Assembly: GCA_944325875.1 (NCBI GenBank) | Contig: CALVBU010000009.1 | Span: 21,547-85,546, forward strand | Direction of reading: 5' to 3' | Length of the DNA stretch: 64,000 nucleotides | DNA from: Candidatus Gastranaerophilales bacterium | Lineage (GTDB): Bacteria; Cyanobacteriota; Vampirovibrionia; Gastranaerophilales; Gastranaerophilaceae | Shown: one piece after another, positions 52,301-59,336 of the stretch | How positions within the stretch are numbered: position 1 is the stretch's first letter | How the letters are laid out: each line of letters starts with the position of its first letter | Notes under the pieces: generated by a model | What the model saw: the letters and a program-made list of their open reading frames with translations, nothing else | The model's database searches: none | What the model was told of the DNA's origin: nothing | Program-made: the position numbers and the translations under genes

Positions 52301-52910
52301 TTGGGCTAACGATATCGGATACGGCGGTATTGACCACGTTCTTGCTCAGAACAAAAATGTTAATATCCTTGTTCTTGATACCGAAGTTTATTCTAACACT
52401 GGTGGTCAAGCTTCTAAATCAACACCTACAGGTGCTGTTGCTAAGTTTGCTACAGGTGGTAAACCAACTTATAAGAAAAACATGGGCTTGATGAGCATGT
52501 CTTATGGATACGTTTATGTAGCATCAGTAGCATTGGGTGCAGATAGAGCTCAAACTCTTAAAGCATTCCAAGAAGCTGAAGCTTATGATGGTCCATCTAT
52601 CATCTTTGCTTATGCACCTTGTATCGCTCACGGTATCGATATGAGTAAAACTCAAACTGAACAAAAACGTGCAGTAGAAGCAGGATACTTCCCATTATAC
52701 AGATATAATCCTGCTAACCCTGAAGCTCCATTTACTTGGGATGCTAAAGATCCTAAAGGCAGCTATCAGGAATTCATCAAATCAGAAGGACGTTACAAAT
52801 CACTTCTTAAAACAAACCCTGAACATGCAGAAGAATTGTACGCTCAAGCTGAAGAAGATGCTGCAAAACGTATGGCTGTTTACAGAGCAGTCGGAGAACT
52901 AATGAAGTAG
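49374..52910 (+). CDS. nifJ: Pyruvate:ferredoxin (flavodoxin) oxidoreductase, single-chain
   Basis: A 1178-residue enzyme that oxidises pyruvate to acetyl-CoA and CO2 with ferredoxin reduction, the main entry to fermentation. Order: pyrimidine-binding domain I (AYALSEVSAIYPITPSSTMGE), domain II, the cofactor domain, an inserted 2x[4Fe-4S] module (CIQCGICASACPHA near residue 690 and CKDCTGCGVCLDQCP near 742), and the pyrophosphate domain (GGDGWANDIGYGG... and NTGGQASKSTPTG). The codon choice (GGT, GCT, AAA, CTT) is unusually uniform, as in a highly expressed gene. AAGGAGG is 13 bases before the ATG. It pairs functionally with the hydrogenase at 8329-12468. Confidence 0.97.
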   Translation: MPGKTITVDGNYAAAHIAYALSEVSAIYPITPSSTMGEWIDEWASQGKKNIWGKTVKVAEMQSEAGAAGAVHGSLAAGSLTSTYTASQGLLLMIPVMHKAAGEMLPHVIHVSARALAAQSLAIFGDHTDVMGCRNTGYAMLAANSVQEEMDLALVAHLATYKAKVPFLQFFDGFRTSHEIHKIEEISYEDIAKLVEPKYIEEFRKRALRPEAPVCKVGAQNTDVYFQGRETVNKYYDAVPDIVQEYMDKVASITGRQYHPFDYVGAPDATDVIVAIGSGCETIEETIEYLNAKRGTKYGLVKVRLYRPFDVERFKAALPASVKRIAVLDRTKEPGSIGEPLFLDVVAALENKGINIIGGRYGLSSKEFTPSMVLAIYKHLANNGFHGFTVGIEDDVTHKSLKIEEHIVTEPEGTTNCMFWGLGSDGTVGANKNSIKIIGQYTNKDAQAYFAYDSKKSFGVTVSHLRFGDKQIKSTYLITAPDFVSCSAHAYIGRYDLLKGIKEGGTFLLNSPYSKEEAFAHLTRDMQKTIIDKKIKFYNVDAEKLIEQQPGLRGKGANTVMMVAYFKVSGIIPFEQALEGMREMTKKTFKKKGDDVVNMNLALIDAAVDATEEVPVPASLDGVKCVDDVKLIPDDASDFAKKIIEPSMRQKGDDIPVSAMSSDGVIPTGTACLEKRGIAPRVPKWNPEFCIQCGICASACPHAAIRTKLVEKENLKDAPESFKTIEAKPNENGEHFKVQVYCKDCTGCGVCLDQCPMAKNPEKAALSWSTIEQEEAVGEVVNEKFFDELPDNVMGKNTTKTIKGAMLRKPLFEFSGACAGCGETPYVKLVSQLFGENAIVANATGCSSIYSGTFPTIPYTTNKDGRGPAWANSLFEDNAEFGFGMRLAVDQNRDTLKTYVEKVLENEKTPADLKEALQAAIAHFDNSKTEEAVKAQEEAKKVIAKYADCGCPDLAKVRELQDYFTDKSVWIIGGDGWANDIGYGGIDHVLAQNKNVNILVLDTEVYSNTGGQASKSTPTGAVAKFATGGKPTYKKNMGLMSMSYGYVYVASVALGADRAQTLKAFQEAEAYDGPSIIFAYAPCIAHGIDMSKTQTEQKRAVEAGYFPLYRYNPANPEAPFTWDAKDPKGSYQEFIKSEGRYKSLLKTNPEHAEELYAQAEEDAAKRMAVYRAVGELMK

Positions 52911-52928
52911 TCAATACTTTAAAAAGTC

Positions 52929-52966
52929 AAAGAAAACGCCGGATATATTTGTCCGGCGTTTTCTTT
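52929..52966. terminator. Bidirectional terminator after nifJ
   Basis: AAAGAAAACGCCGGA pairs perfectly with TCCGGCGTTTTCTTT around TATATTTG. Strong, GC-rich core with T/A arms; overlaps the 3' end of the convergent gene. Confidence 0.9.
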
Positions 52967-53396
52967 AGTACATACCCGAGGCTCGCATTTGTTGATATGG
53001 ATTGTAATTGAACATTCGCGTTCGTTGCGGCATAGGGTTTGTCATAGGGGTTGGGGTAAACATTGGTTGAGGTTTAGGTATTGGTTTTTCTATTTCTTCC
53101 GGTTTTTGCAGCGGGTTATGTGCAACAATGGAATATATTGCTGCGTTATTTAGTGTTCCGCCGTATGCATGTAATTGTTCGGGGGGATTATGAGTCTCAT
53201 TAATTATTTTTTTGTACCAACCTTGAGCTGAGGCGGGGGGTATTTTTATTGCATAAGGATTTGTGGGGGGCTGAATTTCCCTTAATTCTGGAGGTGGGGT
53301 ATTCCCATCTATTGGTTTTATATTTTCCTGACTGGAGTTGTCACCACTAACTATTGGTGGAACATTATTTTCCACGCAATTATCTAAATTGTCCAT
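52965..53396 (-). CDS. Proline-rich hypothetical protein
   Basis: ATG 53396 follows TAGGTAGGA by about six bases; a TTG two codons earlier is the alternative. The 143-residue product is disordered and rich in Pro, Asn and Met (NTPPPELREIQPPTNPY, PKPQPMFTPTPMTNPMP), with one possibly folded segment around GWYKKIINETHNPPEQLHAYGG. No motif is recognised. Proteins of this composition are usually linkers or surface proteins; I do not assign a role. Confidence 0.5.
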   Translation of the reverse strand: MDNLDNCVENNVPPIVSGDNSSQENIKPIDGNTPPPELREIQPPTNPYAIKIPPASAQGWYKKIINETHNPPEQLHAYGGTLNNAAIYSIVAHNPLQKPEEIEKPIPKPQPMFTPTPMTNPMPQRTRMFNYNPYQQMRASGMY

Positions 53397-53501
53397 AAAC
53401 AATCCTACCTAAATATTTAACACCTAACCTATATTAATAAACGTTTTTTGTTTTTAATTATTGCTTTATAGTCTTTTTATTTTTAAATTTTGTTAACAAA
53501 T

Positions 53502-53533
53502 AAAAAAAGATGCCTTTTTGGACATCTTTTTTT
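53502..53533 (-). terminator. Terminator of the 327-aa membrane-protein gene
   Basis: AAAAAAAGATG pairs with CATCTTTTTTT around CCTTTTTGGA. On the minus strand, a T run follows the stem; it lies 24 bases past the stop. Confidence 0.75.
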
Positions 53534-53556
53534 TATTTTATTATTTAATGATATTC

Positions 53557-54540
53557 TTAATCTTCGTCATCGACATCTGTATTGTTGTCGATATCTTGCG
53601 CTTCAATGATTTCTCTTTCTGTTTCTGTTGCAATATCATTATTTTGTTTGTTTGCTTCTATTTTTTCAATAACTTCATCTGGCATATCTTTTAGATTATC
53701 ATTAAGTATTGCTAGATCTTCTTCGTTTTCTGGAGTTTGTTTTAGGAAATCGTTTTCAAGTTTTAACTCATTCATTCTTGCTTTTGCAAGATTTAATTGA
53801 GTATCTTTCATTGCTGTATAATTTTTATTGAATTCGCGTTTTTTATCAATATTGTGATTAATTGTATGGAAGAATGTAGTTAATAACAATGTTTCTGGCA
53901 ATATTGATATTCCGAATTTTGCACCATTTTTAATTACAGATGGCATTTTTTCTGAAAGTTTTGTAAGTGGTTTTTCTAAGAATTTCGGAGTTTTTATAAC
54001 GTTTAGAGCATTTGCAGCTTTTTCCGCAGCTCTGCCTAATTTTTCATAAGTTTTAGGCCCCATTTTGCTAAGAAGTTTTGACGCTGCTTTTGGAATAAAT
54101 AATAATGCTGCAGTACCTGCTGCAAGAATTCCCATAACTGTCAATATTGGATGTTTGCTTTCTGCTTCTCTAACATCTTTAGATTTTTTAAGTGCAAGGT
54201 TGTTTCCACCTACAACTGCATCTGCAACTCCAAGAGTTACAGCCCAAGGTAGTGCACCAGCAATACCTGTAGCTAATTTAGAGGCAAATCCGCCAATTTC
54301 TTTTCCAAAAAGTGAAACTTTTCCTTTTGTAAGTGCTGCTGCAGATAATCCTGCTGCTAGTGGAATAGAATACCATAATGCATTTGTGATCTTTTGATGT
54401 TTTTTATCTTTAACTTTGTCCATTGCTTTTAAGTAAGCATATTCACGGACCAGCTTGTCGTCTTGAACGATAGCTTCATCAATTCTTTCTCGAGACCCTG
54501 TAAATCCCTTACCATAAGATGAAATCGCATTTATTTGCAT
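53557..54540 (-). CDS. Hypothetical polytopic membrane protein with N-terminal GFTG motif
   Basis: A 327-residue protein: residues 1-15 carry GKGFTGS (the motif family seen in other unknown proteins here), then about four hydrophobic segments (around 50-70, 85-110, 130-150 and 210-230) and an acidic, coiled-coil C-terminal ~90 residues ending NNTDVDDED. A good ribosome site (AGGTG, six bases) and a TATAAT are upstream. Gene neighbours do not suggest a role. No similarity to a named family is visible. Confidence 0.65.
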   Translation of the reverse strand: MQINAISSYGKGFTGSRERIDEAIVQDDKLVREYAYLKAMDKVKDKKHQKITNALWYSIPLAAGLSAAALTKGKVSLFGKEIGGFASKLATGIAGALPWAVTLGVADAVVGGNNLALKKSKDVREAESKHPILTVMGILAAGTAALLFIPKAASKLLSKMGPKTYEKLGRAAEKAANALNVIKTPKFLEKPLTKLSEKMPSVIKNGAKFGISILPETLLLTTFFHTINHNIDKKREFNKNYTAMKDTQLNLAKARMNELKLENDFLKQTPENEEDLAILNDNLKDMPDEVIEKIEANKQNNDIATETEREIIEAQDIDNNTDVDDED

Positions 54541-54666
54541 ATTCTACACCTACACTTTCACTTTTATTATACAATATTAAAGTAAGAAAGTAAATTTTTT
54601 TGCTAATAGTATATATTATTTTAAGAAATATTTACATATAGATTATGTTTATTATAGAATACAGAA

Positions 54667-55947
54667 ATGAGAAATTTTTACATCCATACAATGGGCTGTA
54701 AAGCCAACCAATTTGAAAGTTCTATTATAATTGAAAACCTTGAAAAAAACGGTTTGAAACATGTTTTTAAAATTGAGGAGGCTGATATTTATATATTGAA
54801 CTCTTGTACTGTGACTCATAAGAGTGACAATGAGGCTCTATATCTTCTTCGCAATGCAAAACATAAAAAAAATGATTTGATTACTGTTCTTACCGGTTGT
54901 TTTGCGCAGATAGAAAAGTCAACACTATTGGAGAATGATTTCATTGATTATGTAATCGGTAATGATGAAAAACTTGAACTATTCAATTATATAAATACGA
55001 ATAATAAGTGTCATGCGATAGATATCATGGATCTTAAAACTTTTCATAAAGTTGCTCTTGATGATATGTCAAAAACTCGTGCAAGTTTGAAAATTCAAGA
55101 TGGTTGTGATAACAGATGTTCTTATTGCATAATTCCTTTTGCTCGTGGAAAAAGCCGTAGTGCAGATATTGATTTTATTATCGAACAAATTAATAATCTT
55201 TCTAAACACGGTTTTAAGGAAGTTGTTTTTACTGGAATTCATATCGGATTATGGGGTAAGGATATTGGGCTGACCTTATTGGATTTATTAAAAGAGGTTG
55301 AAGTAAGGACTGATATACCTCGTTATCGACTTGGTTCATTAAATCCTTTAGAGATTACAGATGAATTATTAGACTTCTTGAGCAAATCTGAAAAGTTCTG
55401 CCCGCATTTTCATTTATCATTGCAGTCAGCTTGTAATAAAACTCTTAAATCTATGAATAGATTTTATAAAGTTGAGGATTACCTTGCGCAAATAGATAAA
55501 ATAAATTCAATGTTTGCGCTTCCGTTTTTAGGTAGTGATATTATTACAGGGTTTGCAGGGGAAACTGATGATGATTTTGAAATTACAAGATTAAATCTCG
55601 AAAAATCAGGTCTTTCTCAAATTCATACATTCCCTTATTCAAAACGTAGCGGAACAGTTGGTGCAATGCGTGAGGAGCAGGTTGACGATAAAGTTAAAGA
55701 AAATAGAGCGAGTGTCGTAAAAGCTATTTCTCGCAACAAATTCAATGATTTTGTGAATAAAAATATTAATACCGTTCAAGAAGTTTTAATTGAAAAACAT
55801 CCCGATAAAGAAGGTTATTTAAAAGGGGTTACAAGAAATTATCTTACAGTTCATATTGATTCAAAAGACAAAAACCTTTTAAATACATTGCAGAAAGTTA
55901 AAATTTCAAAGTTTGAAAATGATAAAATTTTCGGTTCAATTATATAA
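54667..55947 (+). CDS. mtaB: tRNA t6A 2-methylthiotransferase (MtaB-like)
   Basis: A 426-residue methylthiotransferase that converts t6A to ms2t6A at position 37 of tRNAs. An N-terminal UPF0004 domain has TMGCKANQFES and LNSCTVTHKSD (cluster cysteines at about 11, 47 and 80). The radical-SAM motif is DGCDNRCSYCIIPFARG, and the C-terminal TRAM-like region follows. LNSCTVT, with Thr-Val-Thr after the Cys, is typical of the MtaB branch rather than MiaB. The ATG has no ribosome site; TATAGA lies eight bases before it and TTTACA 16 bases further upstream, so the leader is only a few bases. Confidence 0.88.
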   Translation: MRNFYIHTMGCKANQFESSIIIENLEKNGLKHVFKIEEADIYILNSCTVTHKSDNEALYLLRNAKHKKNDLITVLTGCFAQIEKSTLLENDFIDYVIGNDEKLELFNYINTNNKCHAIDIMDLKTFHKVALDDMSKTRASLKIQDGCDNRCSYCIIPFARGKSRSADIDFIIEQINNLSKHGFKEVVFTGIHIGLWGKDIGLTLLDLLKEVEVRTDIPRYRLGSLNPLEITDELLDFLSKSEKFCPHFHLSLQSACNKTLKSMNRFYKVEDYLAQIDKINSMFALPFLGSDIITGFAGETDDDFEITRLNLEKSGLSQIHTFPYSKRSGTVGAMREEQVDDKVKENRASVVKAISRNKFNDFVNKNINTVQEVLIEKHPDKEGYLKGVTRNYLTVHIDSKDKNLLNTLQKVKISKFENDKIFGSII

Positions 55948-55950
55948 ATA

Positions 55951-55980
55951 AAAAAAGGACTCATTCAAGAGTCCTTTTTT
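55951..55980. terminator. Bidirectional terminator after mtaB
   Basis: AAAAAAGGACTC pairs perfectly with GAGTCCTTTTTT around ATTCAA. It serves the convergent mtaB and Bax1-like genes. Confidence 0.9.
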
Positions 55981-55986
55981 TTTGAA

Positions 55987-56721
55987 TTAGTTACGCTCTG
56001 ATAATTTAGCAAGTAATCTTAGGATTTCAAGGTATAACCAAATTAGTGTTACCATTAATCCAAATGCTCCAAACCATTCATATTCTTTTGGAAGCATTTG
56101 TTCTGCACCTTTTTCTATGAAATGAAAGTCTACGATAAAGTTAAAAGCTGCAATAAGTACAACAACAACACTGAAGCCAATTCCTATTGAACTTGAAGTA
56201 AAAATTTGTGGTATTCCTCTACCAAATAATGATGCGATTATTTGGATAAGATAAATGATACCAATAGACATTGTTGCAGTAAATAATACTGCTCTAAATT
56301 TATCTGTACATTGAATAACTTTTGCTCTATATAGTAAAAGCATAGAGAATAATGCTGCAAATGTGCCTGCAACTGCTTGTAATACTATACCAGAGTATGC
56401 AGCTTCAAAAAATGCAGATATGCCGCCTAAGAAAAATCCTTCAGCTAATGCATATAAAGGTGCAAGGATTGGTGCGAATTTACCTCTTGAAAAAGAGATG
56501 ATTATTGCAAGAATAAATCCAACAACAGCTCCACCAATACAAAATAGTGATGCTTTATCCATAAATCCTGTAGCTATAAGCCACCAAGTGTATGCTGCAC
56601 CTATGATTGCGAGAGCAAGCAACATAAATATTTTATTTATTGCTCCGCTTATTGTCATAGGTTCGCCTTCATAAACACGAGTCTCGGCATCAAATGTGTT
56701 TCTAAGTATAGGATTTGCCAT
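55987..56721 (-). CDS. Bax inhibitor-1-like multi-span membrane protein
   Basis: A 244-residue protein with seven or so hydrophobic spans. The N-terminal NPILRNTFDAETRVYEGEPMTISGAINKIFMLL and PLYALAEGFFLGGISAFFE, DRFR-like CTDKFRAVLF and the final YEWFGAFGLMVTLIWLYLEILRLLAKL match the BaxI_1 (Bax1-I/YccA) family. These membrane proteins are implicated in pH- or calcium-dependent leak in related proteins; the bacterial function is mostly unknown. Start is supported by GGAG eight bases upstream. Confidence 0.88.
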   Translation of the reverse strand: MANPILRNTFDAETRVYEGEPMTISGAINKIFMLLALAIIGAAYTWWLIATGFMDKASLFCIGGAVVGFILAIIISFSRGKFAPILAPLYALAEGFFLGGISAFFEAAYSGIVLQAVAGTFAALFSMLLLYRAKVIQCTDKFRAVLFTATMSIGIIYLIQIIASLFGRGIPQIFTSSSIGIGFSVVVVLIAAFNFIVDFHFIEKGAEQMLPKEYEWFGAFGLMVTLIWLYLEILRLLAKLSERN

Positions 56722-56799
56722 ATTAACTCCTTTCTTCTATAATTATATAATAATATAATAAAATGATTATAGCACGAATTAGATTTAGTTGGGGTGATT

Positions 56800-58608
56800 A
56801 TGTATCTTGAGAATATAAGAAAATTTGTTAATTATTTTGGTGTTGGACGAAAATTTAAACTGGTGGGTTTTGCTTTTCTCTCTCTTGTTGCGGGTTTTCT
56901 TGAATTCTTAGGGATTGCATTAATTTATCCTTTTATAATTATGATAATAAAACCTGATACTGCTATTAATAGTCAATTGTATCAAAAATGGGTTATGTTT
57001 TCTGGAATAAATTCTCCATTGTTGACAGCTTTGATACTTGGCGGTGTCGCTTTGCTTCTTTTTGTTTTTAAAAATATCTATATGATATTTTACATGTTTT
57101 TGCAAAGTCATTTTATAAATAACTGGAAGCAGAGTATTGTTAATAGATTTATGGAATATTACTTATTTGCACCTTATGGAAATATTATGAGAAATTCTTC
57201 TGCGGATAAGTTGTATGTCGTTAATAATCTTCCATCTCAAGTAATGAGTAGTTTTTTAATACGTCTTTTGAATTTGATTACTAACTCTATTATAGTTTTA
57301 ATGATTATTGTTTTAATTATGTCAAAGTTTCCAGTTGCAGGGCTTGTCACTCTTGTTTTTGTTATCTTTAGCATGATTTTCCAAAATCGATATTTTAAGA
57401 ATAAGACTAAGCAGATTACTTTGTTTTTAAATAAAAAAATTAAAACTGTGAATACTTTAACTTGTGAAAGTATTGATAATTTAAAAGAAGTAAAAATGAT
57501 GAATGGAGAACAGGTCTTTTATTCTGAATATGAGAAAAAGGCAAAAGATATGATAAATGATATGGCTGAGTTTGAGTTTTTTAATAGCATCCCTCCATAT
57601 ATTGTAGAGATTCTAATTGTTGTATCTTTGCTATTAATGGGATTGTTTATATCAATTGGATCTTTTGCTAATCAGCCGGCCATGGTCGCATCTTTTGCGC
57701 TTGTTGTAGCTGCAATTTTTAGAATAGCTCCAGCATTAAACCGTATTCAGACTTCAATTATTAATATTTCGGTTGGAAGAACTTTTGTAAAAGCTCTATT
57801 AAAGGAATATGAAGCATGCGGCTTAGATAAATTTGAGCCTGTGTACTCTAATGATACAACTTCTTTTAGTTTAAAAGATAAATTGGAATTAAAAAATATA
57901 ACTTTTTCATATAAAGCTGATAAGCATGTTCTAAAAAATATAAACCTTGAAATTAAAAAAGGTGAATTTGTTGGTATTGTTGGCCTATCAGGAGCAGGCA
58001 AGAGTACTCTGGCTGATTTAATTACAGGCCTTTTAGAAGCTGATTCTGGTGAGATACTGATAGATGGTGTAAAACTCACTCGAAAAAATTTCCCTCAATT
58101 TAGGAAAATAATTGGGTACGTGCCTCAAGAAATTAATGTTTTAGAGAAATCTTTCCGTGAAAATGTGGCATGGGGAGTTCCTCCTGAGCAAATCGATGAT
58201 AATTTAGTGACTGAAGTTCTTTTAGATGCGCAGTTAAATGATTTGTTGAAAGAATATAAGGATGGTATTTATTCTGTTCCATTTGTTGATTCAAAAGGAC
58301 TTTCTCAAGGGCAAAAGCAAAGATTGGCAATAGCAAGAGCTTTGTATAGAAAACCAGAGATAATGATTTTTGATGAAGCAACATCATCATTAGATGTGCA
58401 AGTTGAGCATGAAATTACTACCATGCTTGAAAGATTGAAAAAGTCTAAAACCATGATTTCTATAGCTCATAGATTATCTACGTTGAAGTCTTGCAATAGG
58501 CTGATCTATTTGAAAGATGGCAAAATCGTTGATAGTGGAACATTTGCCGAATTATCAGCGAAATATGAGGATTTTGAAAAGTTAATAAAATTATCAGCAA
58601 TAAATTAA
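56800..58608 (+). CDS. ABC exporter with fused membrane and ATPase domains
   Basis: A 602-residue type IV ABC exporter (start ATG 56800, GGGGTG five bases upstream). Six membrane helices fill residues ~20-310. The ATPase has GLSGAGKST (Walker A), GLSQGQKQRLAIARAL (signature), EIMIFDEATSSLD (Walker B) and AHRLSTL (H loop). The N-terminal EFLGIALIYPFIIM resembles glycan flippases of the PglK type, and MsbA-like lipid exporters are another possibility. It would work as a homodimer. It stands just upstream of the promoter and tRNA-Asn. Confidence 0.9.
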   Translation: MYLENIRKFVNYFGVGRKFKLVGFAFLSLVAGFLEFLGIALIYPFIIMIIKPDTAINSQLYQKWVMFSGINSPLLTALILGGVALLLFVFKNIYMIFYMFLQSHFINNWKQSIVNRFMEYYLFAPYGNIMRNSSADKLYVVNNLPSQVMSSFLIRLLNLITNSIIVLMIIVLIMSKFPVAGLVTLVFVIFSMIFQNRYFKNKTKQITLFLNKKIKTVNTLTCESIDNLKEVKMMNGEQVFYSEYEKKAKDMINDMAEFEFFNSIPPYIVEILIVVSLLLMGLFISIGSFANQPAMVASFALVVAAIFRIAPALNRIQTSIINISVGRTFVKALLKEYEACGLDKFEPVYSNDTTSFSLKDKLELKNITFSYKADKHVLKNINLEIKKGEFVGIVGLSGAGKSTLADLITGLLEADSGEILIDGVKLTRKNFPQFRKIIGYVPQEINVLEKSFRENVAWGVPPEQIDDNLVTEVLLDAQLNDLLKEYKDGIYSVPFVDSKGLSQGQKQRLAIARALYRKPEIMIFDEATSSLDVQVEHEITTMLERLKKSKTMISIAHRLSTLKSCNRLIYLKDGKIVDSGTFAELSAKYEDFEKLIKLSAIN

Positions 58609-58617
58609 AAAAAGTAC

Positions 58618-58646
58618 TTTACAATAAAAATTTTTTAGTTTATAAT
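58618..58646 (+). promoter_or_regulatory. Consensus-like sigma-70 promoter of the tRNA-Asn transcript
   Basis: TTTACA (58618-58623), 17 bases, TATAAT (58641-58646): five of six and six of six matches. Predicted start about 58653, just before the structured leader, 70 bases ahead of tRNA-Asn. Confidence 0.75.
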
Positions 58647-58652
58647 AATCAC

Positions 58653-58704
58653 ATAAGCCCCACCTGAGATGGTTGCAGTGAAAGGGGCAAACCGATTAGG
58701 TTCT
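58653..58704 (+). ncRNA. Structured RNA leader upstream of tRNA-Asn
   Basis: The predicted transcript begins with two hairpin elements: GCCCC (58657-58661) pairs with GGGGC (58684-58688), enclosing ACC/GGT around TGAGAT, and AACC (58690-58693) pairs with GGTT (58699-58702). I do not recognise a riboswitch or other RNA family. It may be processed off with the tRNA precursor or be a separate small RNA. No T-run follows it directly. Confidence 0.4.
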
Positions 58705-58723
58705 GTTTATATTTATAAAATAT

Positions 58724-58795
58724 TCCTCAGTAGCTCAATGGCGGAGCAACCGGCTGTTAACCGGTAGGTTGTTGGTTCGAGTCCAACCTGGGGAG
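58724..58795 (+). tRNA. tRNA-Asn (GTT anticodon)
   Basis: A 72-base tRNA: acceptor TCCTCAG pairs with CTGGGGA (one T-G), D-arm TAGCTCAATGGCGGAGCA, anticodon stem ACCGG/CCGGT with loop CTGTTAA (anticodon GTT), and T-loop GTTCGAGTC. Discriminator G, no encoded CCA, followed directly by a T run. Its 3' end is the likely attachment site of the element to its right, although I found no second copy of that end in the window. Confidence 0.95.
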
Positions 58796-59336
58796 TTTTT
58801 TATTGCTTGTTTTTGATTCGTTAAATGTAATTTAACGACCGGTTTGATTTGTACGGATACTTTGATTATTTTGGACAGCCCGCTCTGTGAAGGCGTTTTC
58901 GGGTCGGAAATTAAGTTTACCCAAAAAATCAAACTGCCGAAATGGACTTTTTGGGTGTATTTTAACGGGACATTTTGTCTGAACGCATAAAAAGATTATT
59001 CTGCAAAGTTGGCTTTGTGTTTAAGTTTTAGCGGTCGGAAGTAATCGTTTTACATGTTACAAAATGGTCTTTTCTTGGTCATCATTGTCCGATTACTGTC
59101 CAATAATTGTCTTAAATTTTTGAATTTAAAGCCAGTATTATAGCCTATTTCGCCCTCCCAATCTAACTTGTACGGATAAAGCGATTATTTGACTTTTGAG
59201 GACTATGTGAGTAATTTTAAATTTATTTTTGAGGTAGGTAATTTTTTACAATTGGTCGGATACGGATTTTTATAATTACAAAACAATACGAAAAGTAAAA
59301 AATATATAAACAGGTAGTCCTAAAATCAAGATTTAA
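58796..59336. other. Gene-free 541-bp stretch with repeated 23-bp motif (possible integration-region remnant)
   Basis: No ORF here is convincing; the reading frame antisense to the tRNA is an artefact. TTGTACGGATA-N4-GATTATTT occurs at 58849-58871 and 59168-59190 with the same 15-base offset between the parts; a third degenerate copy, TTGGTCGGATACGGATTTTT, is at 59252-59271. The string GTCGGA also recurs near 58910, 59033 and 59254. Directly repeated short sites next to a tRNA 3' end are what integrase arm or control sites look like, but no integrase gene is in the window. Confidence 0.35.

Noticed and set aside
58653..58704. Identification of the leader as SRP RNA, 6S RNA or a known riboswitch
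   Set aside because: Hairpins are too small and lack the conserved loops (e.g. GGAA-tetraloop domain IV of SRP RNA); left as unassigned.
58735..58932. 65-aa minus-strand ORF ending in PGWTRTNNLPVNSRLLRH-like sequence
   Set aside because: It is antisense to tRNA-Asn; this kind of protein is a well-known artefact of reading tRNA genes backwards.
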